DNA of 64,000 nt from contig NZ_SDPN01000015.1 in the NCBI RefSeq assembly GCF_004134825.1, positions 1 to 64,000 on the forward strand, read 5' to 3'. The DNA is from Agromyces albus. Lineage in GTDB: Bacteria; Actinomycetota; Actinomycetes; Actinomycetales; Microbacteriaceae. Shown here piece after piece: positions 51,174 to 60,874 of the stretch (positions are counted from its first letter, which is position 1; every line of letters begins with the position of its first letter). The notes under the pieces are model-generated. The model did no database searches, was not told the origin of the DNA, and saw only the letters and a list, made by a program, of their open reading frames with translations. A program made the translations under genes and the position numbers.

Positions 51174-52726
51174 GCGCGAACCCCGCGTTGCGTGCCGTGC
51201 GCAGCGCGATCACCGTGCCGCGCAGGAGAAGTGCCGGCGCGCTCATCGCCGTCATCGGGCGGAGCGGCGAGCACAAGACGCGTGTCGGCGACTGCTTCGA
51301 CGAAGGTCTCGTCATGCGTGACCGCCACGACGCCGACGCCCTCATCGCGGAGCTCGACGATCAGGCGGGCGAGCTCGCGCCAGGTGTTCGCGTCCTGACC
51401 GAACGTCGGCTCATCGAGCACGAGCATGCGCGGACGGCTCGCCAGCACCGTCGCCACCGACAGCCGGCGCTTCTCGCCTCCCGAGAGGGTGAACGGGTTC
51501 GCGTCGGCGAGCGGGTCGAGGCGAAGTGCGGCGAGCAGCCGATCGACCCGTGCCGTGCGCTCGCGCGGCGACAACTTGAGTGCCCGCGGCCCCACCTCGA
51601 GCTCGGCGCGCACGCTCCCCGTCAGGAACTGGTGCTCGGGGTTCTGGAAGACCGTGCCGATACGCGTGAGCAGGTCGCGCGAACGCCACCTCCACGGCTC
51701 GGAGCCGAGGTCGCCGGCGAGGGCCACGCCCGCGGCGAGCTCGCCGGCGTCGGGCCTCACGAGGCCGGCGAGGGTGAGCGCGAGCGTCGACTTGCCCGCG
51801 CCGTTCGGCCCGGTGACAGCGAGGATGCGGCCGGCATCCACGCGCGTGTCGATGCCGCGCTGCACCGGGTCGCCCGGAACTCGCGCGACAGCGAGTGCCG
51901 CGGCGGTCATGAGATGCTCAGCGGACGTCGGGGCGGGCGCGTGGGCGCGCCACGGGACATCCGTCGGCAGCCAGACGCCGGCTGCACGCAGTTCTCCGGC
52001 GCGATCGTCGAGCACGTCAGCAGGCCGACCGTCGGCGATGAGCCGGCCGCCCTGCCCCAGCACGACCACGCGATCGACGACCGGAAGCCACACCGAGACT
52101 CGGTGCTCGATGACGACGAGGGTCGCGCCGCTCTCCTCGGCGACCCGCGCCACCGCGTCGCGCACCTCTCGCACGCCGTCGGGATCGAGGTTCGCCGTCG
52201 GCTCGTCGAGCAGGATCAGCCCCGGCCGCATCGCGAGCACGCCGGCGAGCGCAAGCCGCTGCCGTTGCCCACCCGAGAGATTCGCCGTGGAGTGCTGATG
52301 CGGCAGCCGCAAGCCGACCGCATCGAGTGCGTCGGCGACCCTCGGCCAGATCGCGTCGGCGGGCACGCCGAGGTTCTCGAGACCGAATGCGACGTCGTCG
52401 CCGAGCCGCGCCATGATGAGCTGGCTGTCGGGGTCTTGCAGTACGAGTCCCGATCGGCCACGGGATGCCTCGGGCGGTCGCCCGTCGATGAGCAGCTCGC
52501 CCCTCGACTCGCCGTCTTCGTCACCACCGAGCACTCCGGCGAGCCCGTGCAACAGCGTGGACTTGCCGGAGCCGGATGCCCCGAGCAGGAGCACCCGCTC
52601 CCCCGGCGCGATGCGCAGGTCGAGACCGGCGATCGCGGCCTCGCGCCGGCCTCCGTGCCGCCAGCCCCAGCGCCGCGCCTGGATCTCGACCGGGCGGGAA
52701 TCGGCGACGGATTCGCCGATGCGCAT
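51170..52726 (-). CDS. ECF transporter ATPase, two fused ATPase domains (YkoD-like)
   Basis: 518 residues. Domain 1: GASGSGKS at 49-56, 'LVLQDPDSQLIMARLGDDVAFGLENLG' (Q-loop in the ECF style), [28 protein letters not shown]. Domain 2: GPNGAGKS, 'GTVFQNPEHQFLTGSVRAELEVGPRAL', LSGGEKRRLSVATVLA, LVLDEPTFGQD. It powers vitamin uptake with the YkoE-like S component. The ATG at 52726 lies 1 nt after the S-component stop. Longer frame sequence upstream belongs to that gene. Confidence 0.95.
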   Translation of the reverse strand: MRIGESVADSRPVEIQARRWGWRHGGRREAAIAGLDLRIAPGERVLLLGASGSGKSTLLHGLAGVLGGDEDGESRGELLIDGRPPEASRGRSGLVLQDPDSQLIMARLGDDVAFGLENLGVPADAIWPRVADALDAVGLRLPHQHSTANLSGGQRQRLALAGVLAMRPGLILLDEPTANLDPDGVREVRDAVARVAEESGATLVVIEHRVSVWLPVVDRVVVLGQGGRLIADGRPADVLDDRAGELRAAGVWLPTDVPWRAHAPAPTSAEHLMTAAALAVARVPGDPVQRGIDTRVDAGRILAVTGPNGAGKSTLALTLAGLVRPDAGELAAGVALAGDLGSEPWRWRSRDLLTRIGTVFQNPEHQFLTGSVRAELEVGPRALKLSPRERTARVDRLLAALRLDPLADANPFTLSGGEKRRLSVATVLASRPRMLVLDEPTFGQDANTWRELARLIVELRDEGVGVVAVTHDETFVEAVADTRLVLAAPPDDGDERAGTSPARHGDRAAHGTQRGVRA

Positions 52727-52727
52727 G

Positions 52728-53357
52728 TCAGGACGCTCGGATCTCGCGGCCTGCGGCGAAGCGGCCGAGCGCGCCCGACCGGGCGAGTCCGCGTGCAGCG
52801 AGCCAGGACAGTCCGCCGGCGATGATCGCGCCGCCAACGATCGCCGAGGCGGTGTAGATCACGGCGAAGGCGGGTGCGGCGCCCGCGTACCAGAGCACGA
52901 GGTCGTTGATCGCCATAGCGAGCCCGGCGGCCGCGCCCGCGAGGAGCGCGACCGGCAGGCGCCAATAGCGGTACAGGAACAGCGCGAAGACGATCTCGGC
53001 GCCGAGGCCCTGCACGAGCCCGGCCTCGATCGTGAGAAGACCGCCCCACTGGCTGCCGATGAGCGAGGAGACGACCGCGGCGACGAGCTCGGTGTAGAGC
53101 GCGGCACCCGGCTTGCGGATGATGAGCGCGCCGAGCACGCCGGCGATCAGCCAGACACCTGCGGGAGCTGCCTGGAGCCCCGGCAGCAGTGCCTCGATCG
53201 GTGCCGAGACCGGGCCCCAGGCGACGCCCCAAGCCCAGAAGATGACGCCGACTGCGACGCCGATGATGCTCGCGACGACGATGTCGACGACGCGCCAGCG
53301 GAAGCGGCGACCGCCGGTGGTGATGGCGGATTCGGATGTGGTGACGGTTGCGTGCAC
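52728..53357 (-). CDS. ykoE: ECF transporter S component, YkoE-like (thiamine/HMP)
   Basis: 209 residues with about five helices: 'VVDIVVASIIGVAVGVIFWAWGVAWG', 'GVWLIAGVLGALIIRKPGAALYTELVAAVVSSLIGSQWGG' and 'GLVQGLGAEIVFALFLYRYWRLPVALLAG' match the YkoE pattern. It binds the vitamin at the outer face. The TPP riboswitch upstream supports hydroxymethylpyrimidine or thiamine as ligand. The GTG at 53357 is chosen because its RBS (AAAGGG) lies in a hairpin just after the riboswitch. An alternative GTG at 53390 lies inside the first arm of that hairpin. Confidence 0.92.
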   Translation of the reverse strand: MHATVTTSESAITTGGRRFRWRVVDIVVASIIGVAVGVIFWAWGVAWGPVSAPIEALLPGLQAAPAGVWLIAGVLGALIIRKPGAALYTELVAAVVSSLIGSQWGGLLTIEAGLVQGLGAEIVFALFLYRYWRLPVALLAGAAAGLAMAINDLVLWYAGAAPAFAVIYTASAIVGGAIIAGGLSWLAARGLARSGALGRFAAGREIRAS

Positions 53358-53360
53358 TGT

Positions 53361-53391
53361 CGTGCCCTTTCGATTCGTGGAAAGAGGCACG
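53361..53391 (-). promoter_or_regulatory. RBS-sequestering hairpin below the TPP riboswitch
   Basis: CGTGCC-T-CTTTC (53391-53380) pairs with GAAAG-GGCACG (53371-53361), an 11-bp stem with one bulge. The 3' arm contains the AAAGGG Shine-Dalgarno sequence of ykoE, so the hairpin can hide it. This points to translational control. Confidence 0.6.
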
Positions 53392-53408
53392 GGATTGAGA
53401 TGTGATGC

Positions 53409-53491
<83 letters not shown>

Positions 53492-53504
53492 GTGTTCGAC
53501 ATCG

Positions 53505-53510
53505 AGTATA
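53505..53510 (-). promoter_or_regulatory. -10 box TATACT of the thiamine transporter operon
   Basis: TATACT lies 13 nt before the 5' end of the riboswitch. No convincing -35 element is seen. Confidence 0.5.
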
Positions 53511-53607
53511 CGCTGCAGGGTTCGCCGACTTGCGACGACCGGCAGCCTGGATGACGCCATGCCACAACACGACGCGGCAACGATGCGGGGCTCGGCTCCG
53601 CGAGCGG

Positions 53608-53940
53608 TCAGCGCTTGAGCGCGCGGATGACCACCTTCAGGGCCTTGCCCGTCACCCAGATGAGTGGTGTCGCGACGAGCATCAGCCCGATGAGGTTCGG
53701 CTCGAAGCGCACGTCGCCTCCACGACCGATGTATGCGCCGATCGGAATGGAGACGCCGCCTCCTCCGCCGCCGCTGCCCTGGTCGCCTTTCTCATCGCTC
53801 CCGCCACCGCCGCCGAAGCCGTAGTAGCCGAGCGCCACCGGAACCACCTTGGTGCCGTCGATGTCGAGTGTCTCGCCGTAAGACGTCTTGACGCCGACGC
53901 CGGAAACGGTCTCTGCGAGTTCCAGTACGAGTTCAGCCAT
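53608..53940 (-). CDS. GerW/YtfJ-family protein
   Basis: 110 residues. 'VSGVGVKTSYGETLDIDGTKVVPVALGYYGFGGGGG' followed by a Gly/Ser-rich stretch and 'VSIPIGAYIGRGGDVRFEPN' matches the spore-germination-like YtfJ/GerW family, present also in non-sporulating actinobacteria with unknown role. A short hydrophobic segment and a basic tail end the protein. Leaderless start 7 nt after TAGCGT. Lies between the thiamine operon and dinB on the same strand. Confidence 0.88.
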   Translation of the reverse strand: MAELVLELAETVSGVGVKTSYGETLDIDGTKVVPVALGYYGFGGGGGSDEKGDQGSGGGGGGVSIPIGAYIGRGGDVRFEPNLIGLMLVATPLIWVTGKALKVVIRALKR

Positions 53941-53947
53941 GCGGGCA

Positions 53948-53953
53948 ACGCTA
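53948..53953 (-). promoter_or_regulatory. -10 box TAGCGT, leaderless GerW-like gene
   Basis: TAGCGT, 7 nt, ATG at 53940. Confidence 0.45.
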
Positions 53954-53970
53954 CTCGCGGATGCCTCGGC

Positions 53971-55275
53971 CTACCAGCCCCACCCCGCCGCCGCGGTCGC
54001 CGCGTCGTCGTCACCACCGGCTCGCGACTGCTCACCGCGTGCCTCGCCCCGCTCGCCCCGCTCGCCTCTGCGGCGGACGAGGGTCGCCGGACGCACCGAC
54101 CCCTTGCCGAACTTCGCCGTGACCTCGTCGATCGTGCGCTCGGCGTCGCGCCACTCCTCGTCTGGATCCCACAGCATCGCGCCGCTGCCCGACACCTGCA
54201 GGTGCTCGGCGCGCACGCCGATGAGCCGAATGCGCTGCCCGTCGCCGATGAGCTCGGTGAGCGCTTCGGATGCCTCGTCGTAGATGCGGCGCGCGACATC
54301 GGTGGGCTCGGCCAGCGTGCGCGACCGCGTGACCGTGCGGAAGTCGCCGTATCGGAGCTTCAGCACCACGGTGCGGCCGACGAGACCGGCCTTGCGCAGC
54401 CGCACACCGACGTTGTCGGCGAGACGGAGCAGCTCGCGGCGGATGTCGACGGGATCGGTGAGGTCGTAGCCGAACGTGTTCTCGTGGCCGATGCTCTTCT
54501 CGACGCGAGTCGTGTGCACGTCGCGCGGATCGATGCCGTTCGCGAGCCGCTCGAGCCTCGATGCGAGCGCCGGGCCGACCGCGCGCACGAGTGCGTCGTG
54601 CGGCATCGTGGCGACGTCGCCCACGGTGCGGAGCCCGAGCCTGAGGAGCGACTCCTCGGTGACCCGGCCGACGCCCCACAGCGCCGACACCGGCAGCGGA
54701 TGCAGGAAGGCGACCGTGTCGGCGGCCGGTACGACGAGCATGCCGTCGGGCTTCGCGCGACTCGAGGCGACCTTCGCGACGTACTTGGTCGCCGCGACCC
54801 CGACAGAGCAGGTGAGCCCGGTCTCTGCGCGCACGCGCTCACGGATGGTCCACGCGATCTCGGCCGGACTGCCGTGCAGGCGCCTGGCCCCTGACACGTC
54901 GAGGAACGCCTCGTCGATGGAGAGCGGCTCGACCAGTGGCGTGAGCTGCTCGAAGATCGCCATGACCTGCTTGGAGTACTTCGCGTAGCTCGCGTAGTCA
55001 CCGCGGAGCACGATGGCGTTCGGGCAGCGCTGCAACGCGATCGACATGGGCATCGCGGAGTTCACGCCGAATCGACGCGCCTCATAGCTCGCGGCGGCCA
55101 CGACGCCGCGACCGGCGGTGCCACCGACGAGCACGGGCTTGCCGCGCAACTCGGGGCGGGTGAGGAGCTCGACCGAGACGAAGAAGGCGTCCATGTCGAC
55201 GTGCAGGATCGGCGTCGCCGAGTCGTCGACGGGACCCGTCGTGACCTGACGCGACGAGCCGTCTTGCTTGCTCAT
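53971..55275 (-). CDS. dinB: DNA polymerase IV
   Basis: 434 residues, Y-family polymerase. Motif 'ILHVDMDAFFVSVEL' and the catalytic 'PLSIDEAFLDVSG', 'GVAATKYVAKVASSRAKPDGMLVV', and the little-finger domain at about 260-390. The C-terminus 'GERGERGEARGEQSRAGGDDDAATAAAG' is a disordered tail; no clear clamp-binding peptide is seen. It performs translesion synthesis. Starts 6 nt after TAGGGT. Confidence 0.95.
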   Translation of the reverse strand: MSKQDGSSRQVTTGPVDDSATPILHVDMDAFFVSVELLTRPELRGKPVLVGGTAGRGVVAAASYEARRFGVNSAMPMSIALQRCPNAIVLRGDYASYAKYSKQVMAIFEQLTPLVEPLSIDEAFLDVSGARRLHGSPAEIAWTIRERVRAETGLTCSVGVAATKYVAKVASSRAKPDGMLVVPAADTVAFLHPLPVSALWGVGRVTEESLLRLGLRTVGDVATMPHDALVRAVGPALASRLERLANGIDPRDVHTTRVEKSIGHENTFGYDLTDPVDIRRELLRLADNVGVRLRKAGLVGRTVVLKLRYGDFRTVTRSRTLAEPTDVARRIYDEASEALTELIGDGQRIRLIGVRAEHLQVSGSGAMLWDPDEEWRDAERTIDEVTAKFGKGSVRPATLVRRRGERGERGEARGEQSRAGGDDDAATAAAGWGW

Positions 55276-55281
55276 GCTGCG

Positions 55282-55287
55282 ACCCTA
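55282..55287 (-). promoter_or_regulatory. -10 box TAGGGT, leaderless dinB
   Basis: TAGGGT, CGCAGC (6 nt), ATG at 55275. Confidence 0.45.
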
Positions 55288-55338
55288 ACCCGTGCCGCCG
55301 TCATCGACCCCTGCATCACGCAGGCACGCTCGCCCTGC

Positions 55339-55995
55339 TCAGAAGCCGAAGTCGCCGCCACCGCCGAAATCGCCACCGCCGAAGTCGCCGAAGCCGCCTC
55401 CGCCGTCGTACCCACCGGCATCGGCACCGGATGCATCCGCCGAACCGGCATCGGCACCGGATGCATCGGCAGCACCGGCGTCGGCACCTGCATCACCGCC
55501 CGTGTCGGCGCCGGCCTCGGCGGACGATGCGTCGGGCAGGAAGGCCTGGGCGATCGCGGAACCCACGACGACGCCGGCGATCGCGCCGAGCATGGAACCG
55601 CCGAACATCGAGCCGAACGACGGGCCGCCCATGTTCCCGCGGCCGTCGGCGGCGTTCCCGCCGGCGAACGCGCGTTCCATGGTTCCCGGGGAGCGGACCT
55701 CGGCGCGCGTGGCGGCGCGGGCGAGCGCGGACGGCTCGTCGGAGGCGATGCGTTCACCCGGCGGCGCCTGCTCGGCGAGCGTGCGGTAGACCTCGGCGCG
55801 CTGCTCAGGGGTGAGCTTCGCGAACGCCTCGGCGTGCACCGCCTCGATCGATTCGGGCGGAGCTGTACGGAGCAGGTAGCGGTAGCGCTCGATGGCCAGT
55901 TCATCCTCGCTCAGCTGCGGCGCGGGCGGCACTGGCCGCTCGGGCTGTGCAGATCGGTCGTCGGATGCGCCGAACAGGCGGTCCAGGAAGCCCAT
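55339..55995 (-). CDS. Low-complexity protein with Gly/Ala/Asp-rich tail
   Basis: 218 residues. The N-terminus 'MGFLDRLFGASDDR' is amphipathic. A helical charged middle 'EDELAIERYRYLLRTAPPESIEAVHAEAFAKLTPEQRAEVYRTLAEQAPPGERIASDEPS' is followed by a hydrophobic Gly-rich helix 'GSMLGAIAGVVVGSAIAQAFL' and a tail of DASGADAG-type repeats ending GGGGDFGF. The layout (soluble helix, one span, disordered Gly/Asp tail) resembles DUF2076-type proteins. GAAGAGG precedes the ATG at 55995. Confidence 0.8.
   Translation of the reverse strand: MGFLDRLFGASDDRSAQPERPVPPAPQLSEDELAIERYRYLLRTAPPESIEAVHAEAFAKLTPEQRAEVYRTLAEQAPPGERIASDEPSALARAATRAEVRSPGTMERAFAGGNAADGRGNMGGPSFGSMFGGSMLGAIAGVVVGSAIAQAFLPDASSAEAGADTGGDAGADAGAADASGADAGSADASGADAGGYDGGGGFGDFGGGDFGGGGDFGF
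55415..55474 (-). repeat. 30-nt tandem repeat in the Gly/Ala/Asp-rich tail
   Basis: Two near-identical 30-nt units (55415-55444 and 55445-55474) and a degenerate third encode A-D-A-S-G-A-D-A-G-type repeats, consistent with replication slippage in a disordered region. Confidence 0.8.
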
Positions 55996-56026
55996 GATGT
56001 CCTCTTCACTCGTTGTCGGGACGCCC

Positions 56027-56032
56027 AATATA
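56027..56032 (-). promoter_or_regulatory. -10 box TATATT of the low-complexity protein gene
   Basis: TATATT precedes the ATG at 55995 by 31 nt, giving a leader of about 25 nt with GAAGAGG. Confidence 0.45.
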
Positions 56033-56134
56033 CGGTTGCGAGCATTGAGCCGACTGTGAGTCCGTGTCGCCGCCTCCCTGCATCGTGTTCGTGCCAGACT
56101 TGCAGTAGGCAAGCCAAGTCACGCCGGAGGAGCC

Positions 56135-57433
56135 GTGAGCGAGTCGAGCGCAGCGTATCCCGCGGGCCTCGTCCCCGGTGCGGCTACCCGTGATCCAGTC
56201 ATGGACCTCGTTCGAGTGCTCTGCGTCGCCGTCGTGGTCGTTGGCCACATGTTCATGGTCGGCGCGATGGTGGTTCCCGGTCGCGGCCTCGTCGTCGAGC
56301 GGCCCCTGCTCGAGACGGACTGGATCGGCCCGGTGTCGTGGATCGCCCAGATCATGCCGCTGTTCTTCGTCGTCGGCGGCTTCGCCGGGATCGGCGCGTG
56401 GCGCCGCTTGGCGGCCTCTGGCGGAACCGCGGCCGACTACATCCGCTCACGCATTCTCAGGCTCGCGCGCCCGTCGATCGCCCTGTTCGCCGCGCTCGCG
56501 ATCGGAGTGCTCGTGATGCACCTCACGGGCGTGGACCCCGCTGCCATTCGTCTCATCGGCCTCGGCATCTCGTCGCCGCTCTGGTTCCTCGCGGCCTACG
56601 CGTTCGCGCAGGCCTATCTCCCGGGGCTCGCGACCCTCCATGCTCAGGCTCCCTGGCGGACGCTTGCCGCCCTGGCAACGGGCGCCGTGCTCTGCGATGT
56701 CCTGCGATTCGCCACCGGCATCGAGGCGCTCGGCCTCCTCGATATGACGTTCGTCTGGCTGTTCGCGCAGCAGTTGGGGTTCTGGATCGCCGACGGATGG
56801 TTCCGCGCCAGATCCCGCGCCACGGTCGCCGCACTCGGGGCCGGCGCGTACCTGCTACTCTTCGGCCTCGTCGCCGTCGGATACCCCGGCAACATGCTCG
56901 ACAACCTCTATCCGCCGACCTTCGCGATCGTCGCTCTCGCCGTCGGACAGACCTGTCTGATGGTGCTCGCGTATCCGGCACTGGAACGTCTCACCGCCGT
57001 GCGGCCGCTGCGGTTCGTCGTGGCGACGGTCGGCTCGCGCCTGATGACGATCTATCTGTGGCACCTGCCGGTGCTCGCGCTCATCGTCGGCCTCCTGCTG
57101 CTCACGCCAGTGCCGACCCCGGCATCCGGTTCTGCCGAGTGGTGGCTCACGAGGCCGCTGATCTTCGTCGTCATGGTCGGTGTGCTCATCGTGATCGCGT
57201 GGCTGCTCGGCGGGTTGGAACGCGCCTCATCCGCCCCTGTTCACGGCGCATCGGATGTTTCGACCGGGCTCGCGGCCGGACTCATGGTGATCCCGTCGTT
57301 CAGCGTGATCGTGTTCGGACTCCCCTTCGCGGTCGCGGCATCGAGCGCGCTCGTGCTCGGCGCGGCCGTGCTGCTTCTGAGTCCACACCGCGCGAGCCTG
57401 CGCGAGCGCGGCCCGAGCGCCGTGACTCCATAG
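56135..57433 (+). CDS. Membrane acyltransferase (acyltransferase 3 family)
   Basis: 432 residues with about ten helices. 'VMDLVRVLCVAVVVVGHMF' contains the conserved R-x10-H catalytic His, and 'MPLFFVVGGFAGIGAWRR' is the second signature helix. C-terminal helices carry 'LMTIYLWHLPVLALIVG'. Such enzymes O-acetylate or O-acylate sugars, peptidoglycan or lipids from cytoplasmic acyl-CoA. The GTG at 56135 is preceded by GGAGGAG. Target unknown. Confidence 0.9.
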   Translation: MSESSAAYPAGLVPGAATRDPVMDLVRVLCVAVVVVGHMFMVGAMVVPGRGLVVERPLLETDWIGPVSWIAQIMPLFFVVGGFAGIGAWRRLAASGGTAADYIRSRILRLARPSIALFAALAIGVLVMHLTGVDPAAIRLIGLGISSPLWFLAAYAFAQAYLPGLATLHAQAPWRTLAALATGAVLCDVLRFATGIEALGLLDMTFVWLFAQQLGFWIADGWFRARSRATVAALGAGAYLLLFGLVAVGYPGNMLDNLYPPTFAIVALAVGQTCLMVLAYPALERLTAVRPLRFVVATVGSRLMTIYLWHLPVLALIVGLLLLTPVPTPASGSAEWWLTRPLIFVVMVGVLIVIAWLLGGLERASSAPVHGASDVSTGLAAGLMVIPSFSVIVFGLPFAVAASSALVLGAAVLLLSPHRASLRERGPSAVTP

Positions 57434-57490
57434 AGCACGGTTGCGAATCGCTCTCCGCCGCGGAATGCGTCGGAACGCTCGCGCGTCGTG

Positions 57491-59005
57491 TCAGCTCTGG
57501 GCGCGCTCCAGCACGAGTTCACGCACGCGCGCGGCATCCGCCTTGCCGTGCATCGCCTTCATGACCGCGCCGATGACGGCGCCCGCAGCTTGCACCTTGC
57601 CGTCGCGGATCTTCGCGAGCACATCGGGCTGGGAGGCGAGCGCGTCGTCGATCGCGGAGATGAGCGCGCCGTCGTCGGACACGACGGCCAGGCCGCGTGC
57701 GTCGACGATCTGTTGTGGCGAGCCCTCACCGACGGCGACACCCTCGAGCACCTGGCGGGCGAGCCGGTCGGTGAGCACTCCGGACTCGATGAGCGCTGCG
57801 AGCTCGGCGACCTGTGCGGGCGTCGCGAGTTCGGCTGCGTCTCGACCCTCGGCGTTCGCGACGCGCGTGAGCTCGCCGGTCCACCACTTTCGAGCGGCAG
57901 CAGGCGAGGCGCCGGCCGCGATCGTCTCGGTCACCTCGGCGAGGAGTCCGCCGTTCACGACGTCCTTGAACTCGAGGTCGGTGAAGCCCCACTCGTCTTT
58001 CAGACGCCGGCGTCGCGCGGCGGGCGGCTCGGGGAGCGATGCCCGGAGCTCCTCGATGAGTTCGCGCGTCGGCACGACGGGGAGCAGGTCGGGCTCGGGG
58101 AAGTAGCGGTAGTCGTCGGCGTCGGACTTGGGTCGGCCCGCGCTCGTCGTTCCGGTGTCTTCATGCCAGTGGCGCGTCTCCTGGATGATGGCGCCGCCCT
58201 TGGCGAGGATCGCCGCCTGGCGCTGGATCTCGTACCGCACGGCACGCTCGACCGACCGCATCGAGTTGACGTTCTTCGTCTCGGTGCGCGTGCCGAGCTT
58301 CTCCTGGCCGCGAGGACGCAGCGAGACGTTCGCATCGCAGCGCAGGTTGCCGCGTTCCATGCGGGCCTCGGAGATGCCGAGCGAGCGCACGATGTCGCGG
58401 ATCGTCGCCACATAGGCACGCGCGAGAGCGGGGGCATCCGCCTCTGCGCCGATGATCGGCCGCGTGACGATCTCGACGAGGGGAACGCCGGCGCGGTTGT
58501 AGTCGACGAGCGAGTACTCTGCACCCTGGATGCGGCCGGTCGACCCGCCCACGTGCGTGAGCTTGCCCGCGTCTTCCTCCATGTGCGCGCGCTCGATCGG
58601 CACCGTGAAGCTGCGGCCGTTCTCGAGCTCCACCTCGACCGAGCCGTCGAACGCGATCGGCTCGTCGTATTGCGAGATCTGGTAGTTCTTCGCGAGGTCG
58701 GGGTAGAAGTAGTTCTTGCGCGCGAATCGGCTCGACGGCGCGATCTCGCACCCGAGCGCGAGCCCGAGGCTGATCGAGTAGCGCACCGCTTGGCCGTTGA
58801 CGACCGGGAGCGAGCCCGGGAGCCCGAGGCACACCGGCGTGATGAGCGTGTTCGGGTCGGCGATGTGGAACTCCGCGTTGGCGGGGTTCGGCGCGGCCGA
58901 GAACATCTTCGTCTTGGTGTTCAGCTCGACGTGCACCTCGAGGCCGATGACCGGCTCGAATCGTTCGAGCGCGGCGTCGAAGTCCATCAGTTCAGCACGC
59001 GCCAT
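57491..59005 (-). CDS. gatB: Aspartyl/glutamyl-tRNA amidotransferase subunit B
   Basis: 504 residues. '[25 protein letters not shown]' at the start, '[31 protein letters not shown]', and the C-terminal Yqey-like helical domain '[25 protein letters not shown]' mark GatB. It recognises misacylated tRNA and channels ammonia to GatC-bound substrate. Its start shares 1 nt with the gatA stop. Supplies Gln-tRNA (and Asn-tRNA) where GlnRS is absent, as is normal in actinobacteria. Confidence 0.97.
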   Translation of the reverse strand: MARAELMDFDAALERFEPVIGLEVHVELNTKTKMFSAAPNPANAEFHIADPNTLITPVCLGLPGSLPVVNGQAVRYSISLGLALGCEIAPSSRFARKNYFYPDLAKNYQISQYDEPIAFDGSVEVELENGRSFTVPIERAHMEEDAGKLTHVGGSTGRIQGAEYSLVDYNRAGVPLVEIVTRPIIGAEADAPALARAYVATIRDIVRSLGISEARMERGNLRCDANVSLRPRGQEKLGTRTETKNVNSMRSVERAVRYEIQRQAAILAKGGAIIQETRHWHEDTGTTSAGRPKSDADDYRYFPEPDLLPVVPTRELIEELRASLPEPPAARRRRLKDEWGFTDLEFKDVVNGGLLAEVTETIAAGASPAAARKWWTGELTRVANAEGRDAAELATPAQVAELAALIESGVLTDRLARQVLEGVAVGEGSPQQIVDARGLAVVSDDGALISAIDDALASQPDVLAKIRDGKVQAAGAVIGAVMKAMHGKADAARVRELVLERAQS

Positions 59006-60540
59006 CAGAGTGCGCCCTCCTCGGTCGCAAAGAGCTCATGTCGGGAGAGGTCGGGCGCACGGTCGAGCAGCGGCCCGCCCCATTCGGCGAGCAGCAACTG
59101 CTCGAGCGCGCCGCCCACGTTGTAGAGTCGCGCATCCTCCCGCGCAGGAGCGAGGAACTGGATGCCGACGGGCAATCCGTCTTCGGGGGCGAGGCCGACG
59201 GGCAGCGAGATGCCGGGCACGCCGGCGAGGTTCGCGGGAATCGTGGCGACGTCGTTCAGGTACATCGCGAGGGGGTCGTCGAGCTTCTCGCCGAGCTTGA
59301 ACGCCGTGGTCGGCGCGGTCGGCGTGGCGAGCACGTCGACGGTCGTGAACGCAGCGTCGAAGTCGCGCTGCACGAGCGTTCGCACCTTCTGGGCGCTGCC
59401 GTAGTACGCGTCGTAGTACCCGGCCGAGAGCGCGTAGGTGCCGAGGATGATGCGTCGCTTGACCTCGGGGCCGAAGCCGGCCTCGCGCGTGGCGGCCATG
59501 ACCTGCTCGACCGTGCCGCCGCCGTCGGGCGTGACCCGCAGGCCGAACCGCACGGAGTCGAACTTCGCGAGGTTCGACGAGGCCTCGGCGGGCATGATCA
59601 GGTAGTAGGCGGCGACCGCGTACTCGAAGTGCGGCGCGCTCACCTCGACGATCTCGGCTCCGTTGCGCTCGAGCAACTCGAGCGCCTCGTGGAAGCGCGA
59701 GCGCACGCCGGCCTGGAAGCCCTCGGAGTCGAGCTGCTTCACGACGCCGATGCGCAGGCCGGAGACATCCGCTCGCCTGACGGCCTCGGCCATCGACGGC
59801 CACGGCTCGGGAATCGACGTGGAGTCGAGCGGGTCGTATCCGCCGATGATGTCGTGCAGGAGTGCCGAGTCGAGCACCGTGCGTGAGACGGGGCCGACCT
59901 GGTCGAGCGACGAGGCGAGGGCGATCGAGCCGTAGCGGCTGACCCCTCCGTACGTGGGCTTCACGCCGACGGTGCCCGTGACGTGGGCGGGCTGGCGGAT
60001 GGAGCCGCCGGTGTCGCTGCCGAGCGCGATGGGCGCTTCGAAGGCTGCGACGGCTGCCGCGGAGCCGCCGCCCGAGCCGCCGGGGATGCGCTCGAGGTCC
60101 CACGGGTTGTGGGTGGGACCGTAGGCGGAGTGCTCGGTCGACGAGCCCATCGCGAACTCGTCCATGTTGGTCTTGCCGAGGGGCACGAGACCCGCGTCGC
60201 GCACGCGCTGCACGGGCGTCGCGTCGTAGGGCGGGATCCAGCCCTCGAGGATACGGGAGCCGCTCGTCGACGGCATGCCCTTCGTGACGAGCACGTCTTT
60301 GATCGCGATCGGCACGCCTGCGAGCGGACCGAAGGCCTCGCCGGCGGCACGGCGGCGGTCGAGGTCGGCGGCGGTCTCGATGGCCCGCTCCCCCTCGACG
60401 TGGAGGAAGGCGTGCACGGCTCCGTCGACGGCGGCGATGCGGTCGAGGTGGGCTCGCGTCGCCTCGACGGACGACACGTCGCCCGCGGCGATGCGCGCGC
60501 CGAGCTCGGCGGCCGTGAGCCGGATGAGGTGCTCGCTCAC
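59005..60540 (-). CDS. gatA: Aspartyl/glutamyl-tRNA amidotransferase subunit A
   Basis: 511 residues, amidase signature family. The Ser-cisSer-Lys triad can be placed at Lys81 (PIAIKD), Ser156 ([13 protein letters not shown]) and Ser180 ([11 protein letters not shown]), each shifted by 2 from S. aureus GatA. It hydrolyses glutamine to supply ammonia. GTG start at 60540 overlaps the gatC stop (GTGA). It forms the heterotrimer with GatC and GatB. Confidence 0.97.
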   Translation of the reverse strand: MSEHLIRLTAAELGARIAAGDVSSVEATRAHLDRIAAVDGAVHAFLHVEGERAIETAADLDRRRAAGEAFGPLAGVPIAIKDVLVTKGMPSTSGSRILEGWIPPYDATPVQRVRDAGLVPLGKTNMDEFAMGSSTEHSAYGPTHNPWDLERIPGGSGGGSAAAVAAFEAPIALGSDTGGSIRQPAHVTGTVGVKPTYGGVSRYGSIALASSLDQVGPVSRTVLDSALLHDIIGGYDPLDSTSIPEPWPSMAEAVRRADVSGLRIGVVKQLDSEGFQAGVRSRFHEALELLERNGAEIVEVSAPHFEYAVAAYYLIMPAEASSNLAKFDSVRFGLRVTPDGGGTVEQVMAATREAGFGPEVKRRIILGTYALSAGYYDAYYGSAQKVRTLVQRDFDAAFTTVDVLATPTAPTTAFKLGEKLDDPLAMYLNDVATIPANLAGVPGISLPVGLAPEDGLPVGIQFLAPAREDARLYNVGGALEQLLLAEWGGPLLDRAPDLSRHELFATEEGAL

Positions 60541-60836
60541 TGCTCCTCCCCCAGGATCGCCGAGACCACGAAGCGGCTTCCATCGGACTCGGGCGCACCC
60601 GAGAGGGCCTCGTCGACCGTGAGGGTGTGCCCCACGACATCGTCGCGGAACACGTTCTGCAACGGAATCGGGTGATTCGTCGGCGGCACGTCGGGGGTGG
60701 CGACCTCGCTCACCTGTTCGACGGCGTGCATGATCTGCACGAGCTCCTTCGTGAGGTGCTCGATCTCTTCGTCGGTGAGCGCGATGCGCGCGAGGTTCGC
60801 GAGATGCGCGACCTGCTCCGCATTGATTTCGGACAT
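60537..60836 (-). CDS. gatC: Aspartyl/glutamyl-tRNA amidotransferase subunit C
   Basis: 99 residues: '[63 protein letters not shown]' is the GatC pattern that wraps around GatA. First gene of gatCAB. A TAGAAT box at 60869-60874 and GGAG precede the ATG at 60836. Confidence 0.96.
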   Translation of the reverse strand: MSEINAEQVAHLANLARIALTDEEIEHLTKELVQIMHAVEQVSEVATPDVPPTNHPIPLQNVFRDDVVGHTLTVDEALSGAPESDGSRFVVSAILGEEQ

Positions 60837-60868
60837 GCTGCTCCGTCGGTTCGGGATGGGATGCACCG

Positions 60869-60874
60869 ATTCTA
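60869..60874 (-). promoter_or_regulatory. -10 box TAGAAT of gatCAB
   Basis: TAGAAT leaves a leader of about 27 nt with a GGAG before the gatC start. It lies at the very end of the upstream phosphoesterase gene. Confidence 0.5.

Noticed and set aside
49417-51345. A 642-codon minus-strand frame running through the P-loop kinase and EcfT genes
   Set aside because: Only its last 85 codons have coding character. The rest is out of frame with the kinase and EcfT genes, so I kept only the small gene at the end.
55415-55474. A regulatory palindrome (GGATGCATCC-like) in the repeat region
   Set aside because: It is part of the coding repeat in the Gly/Asp-rich tail and has no promoter next to it.
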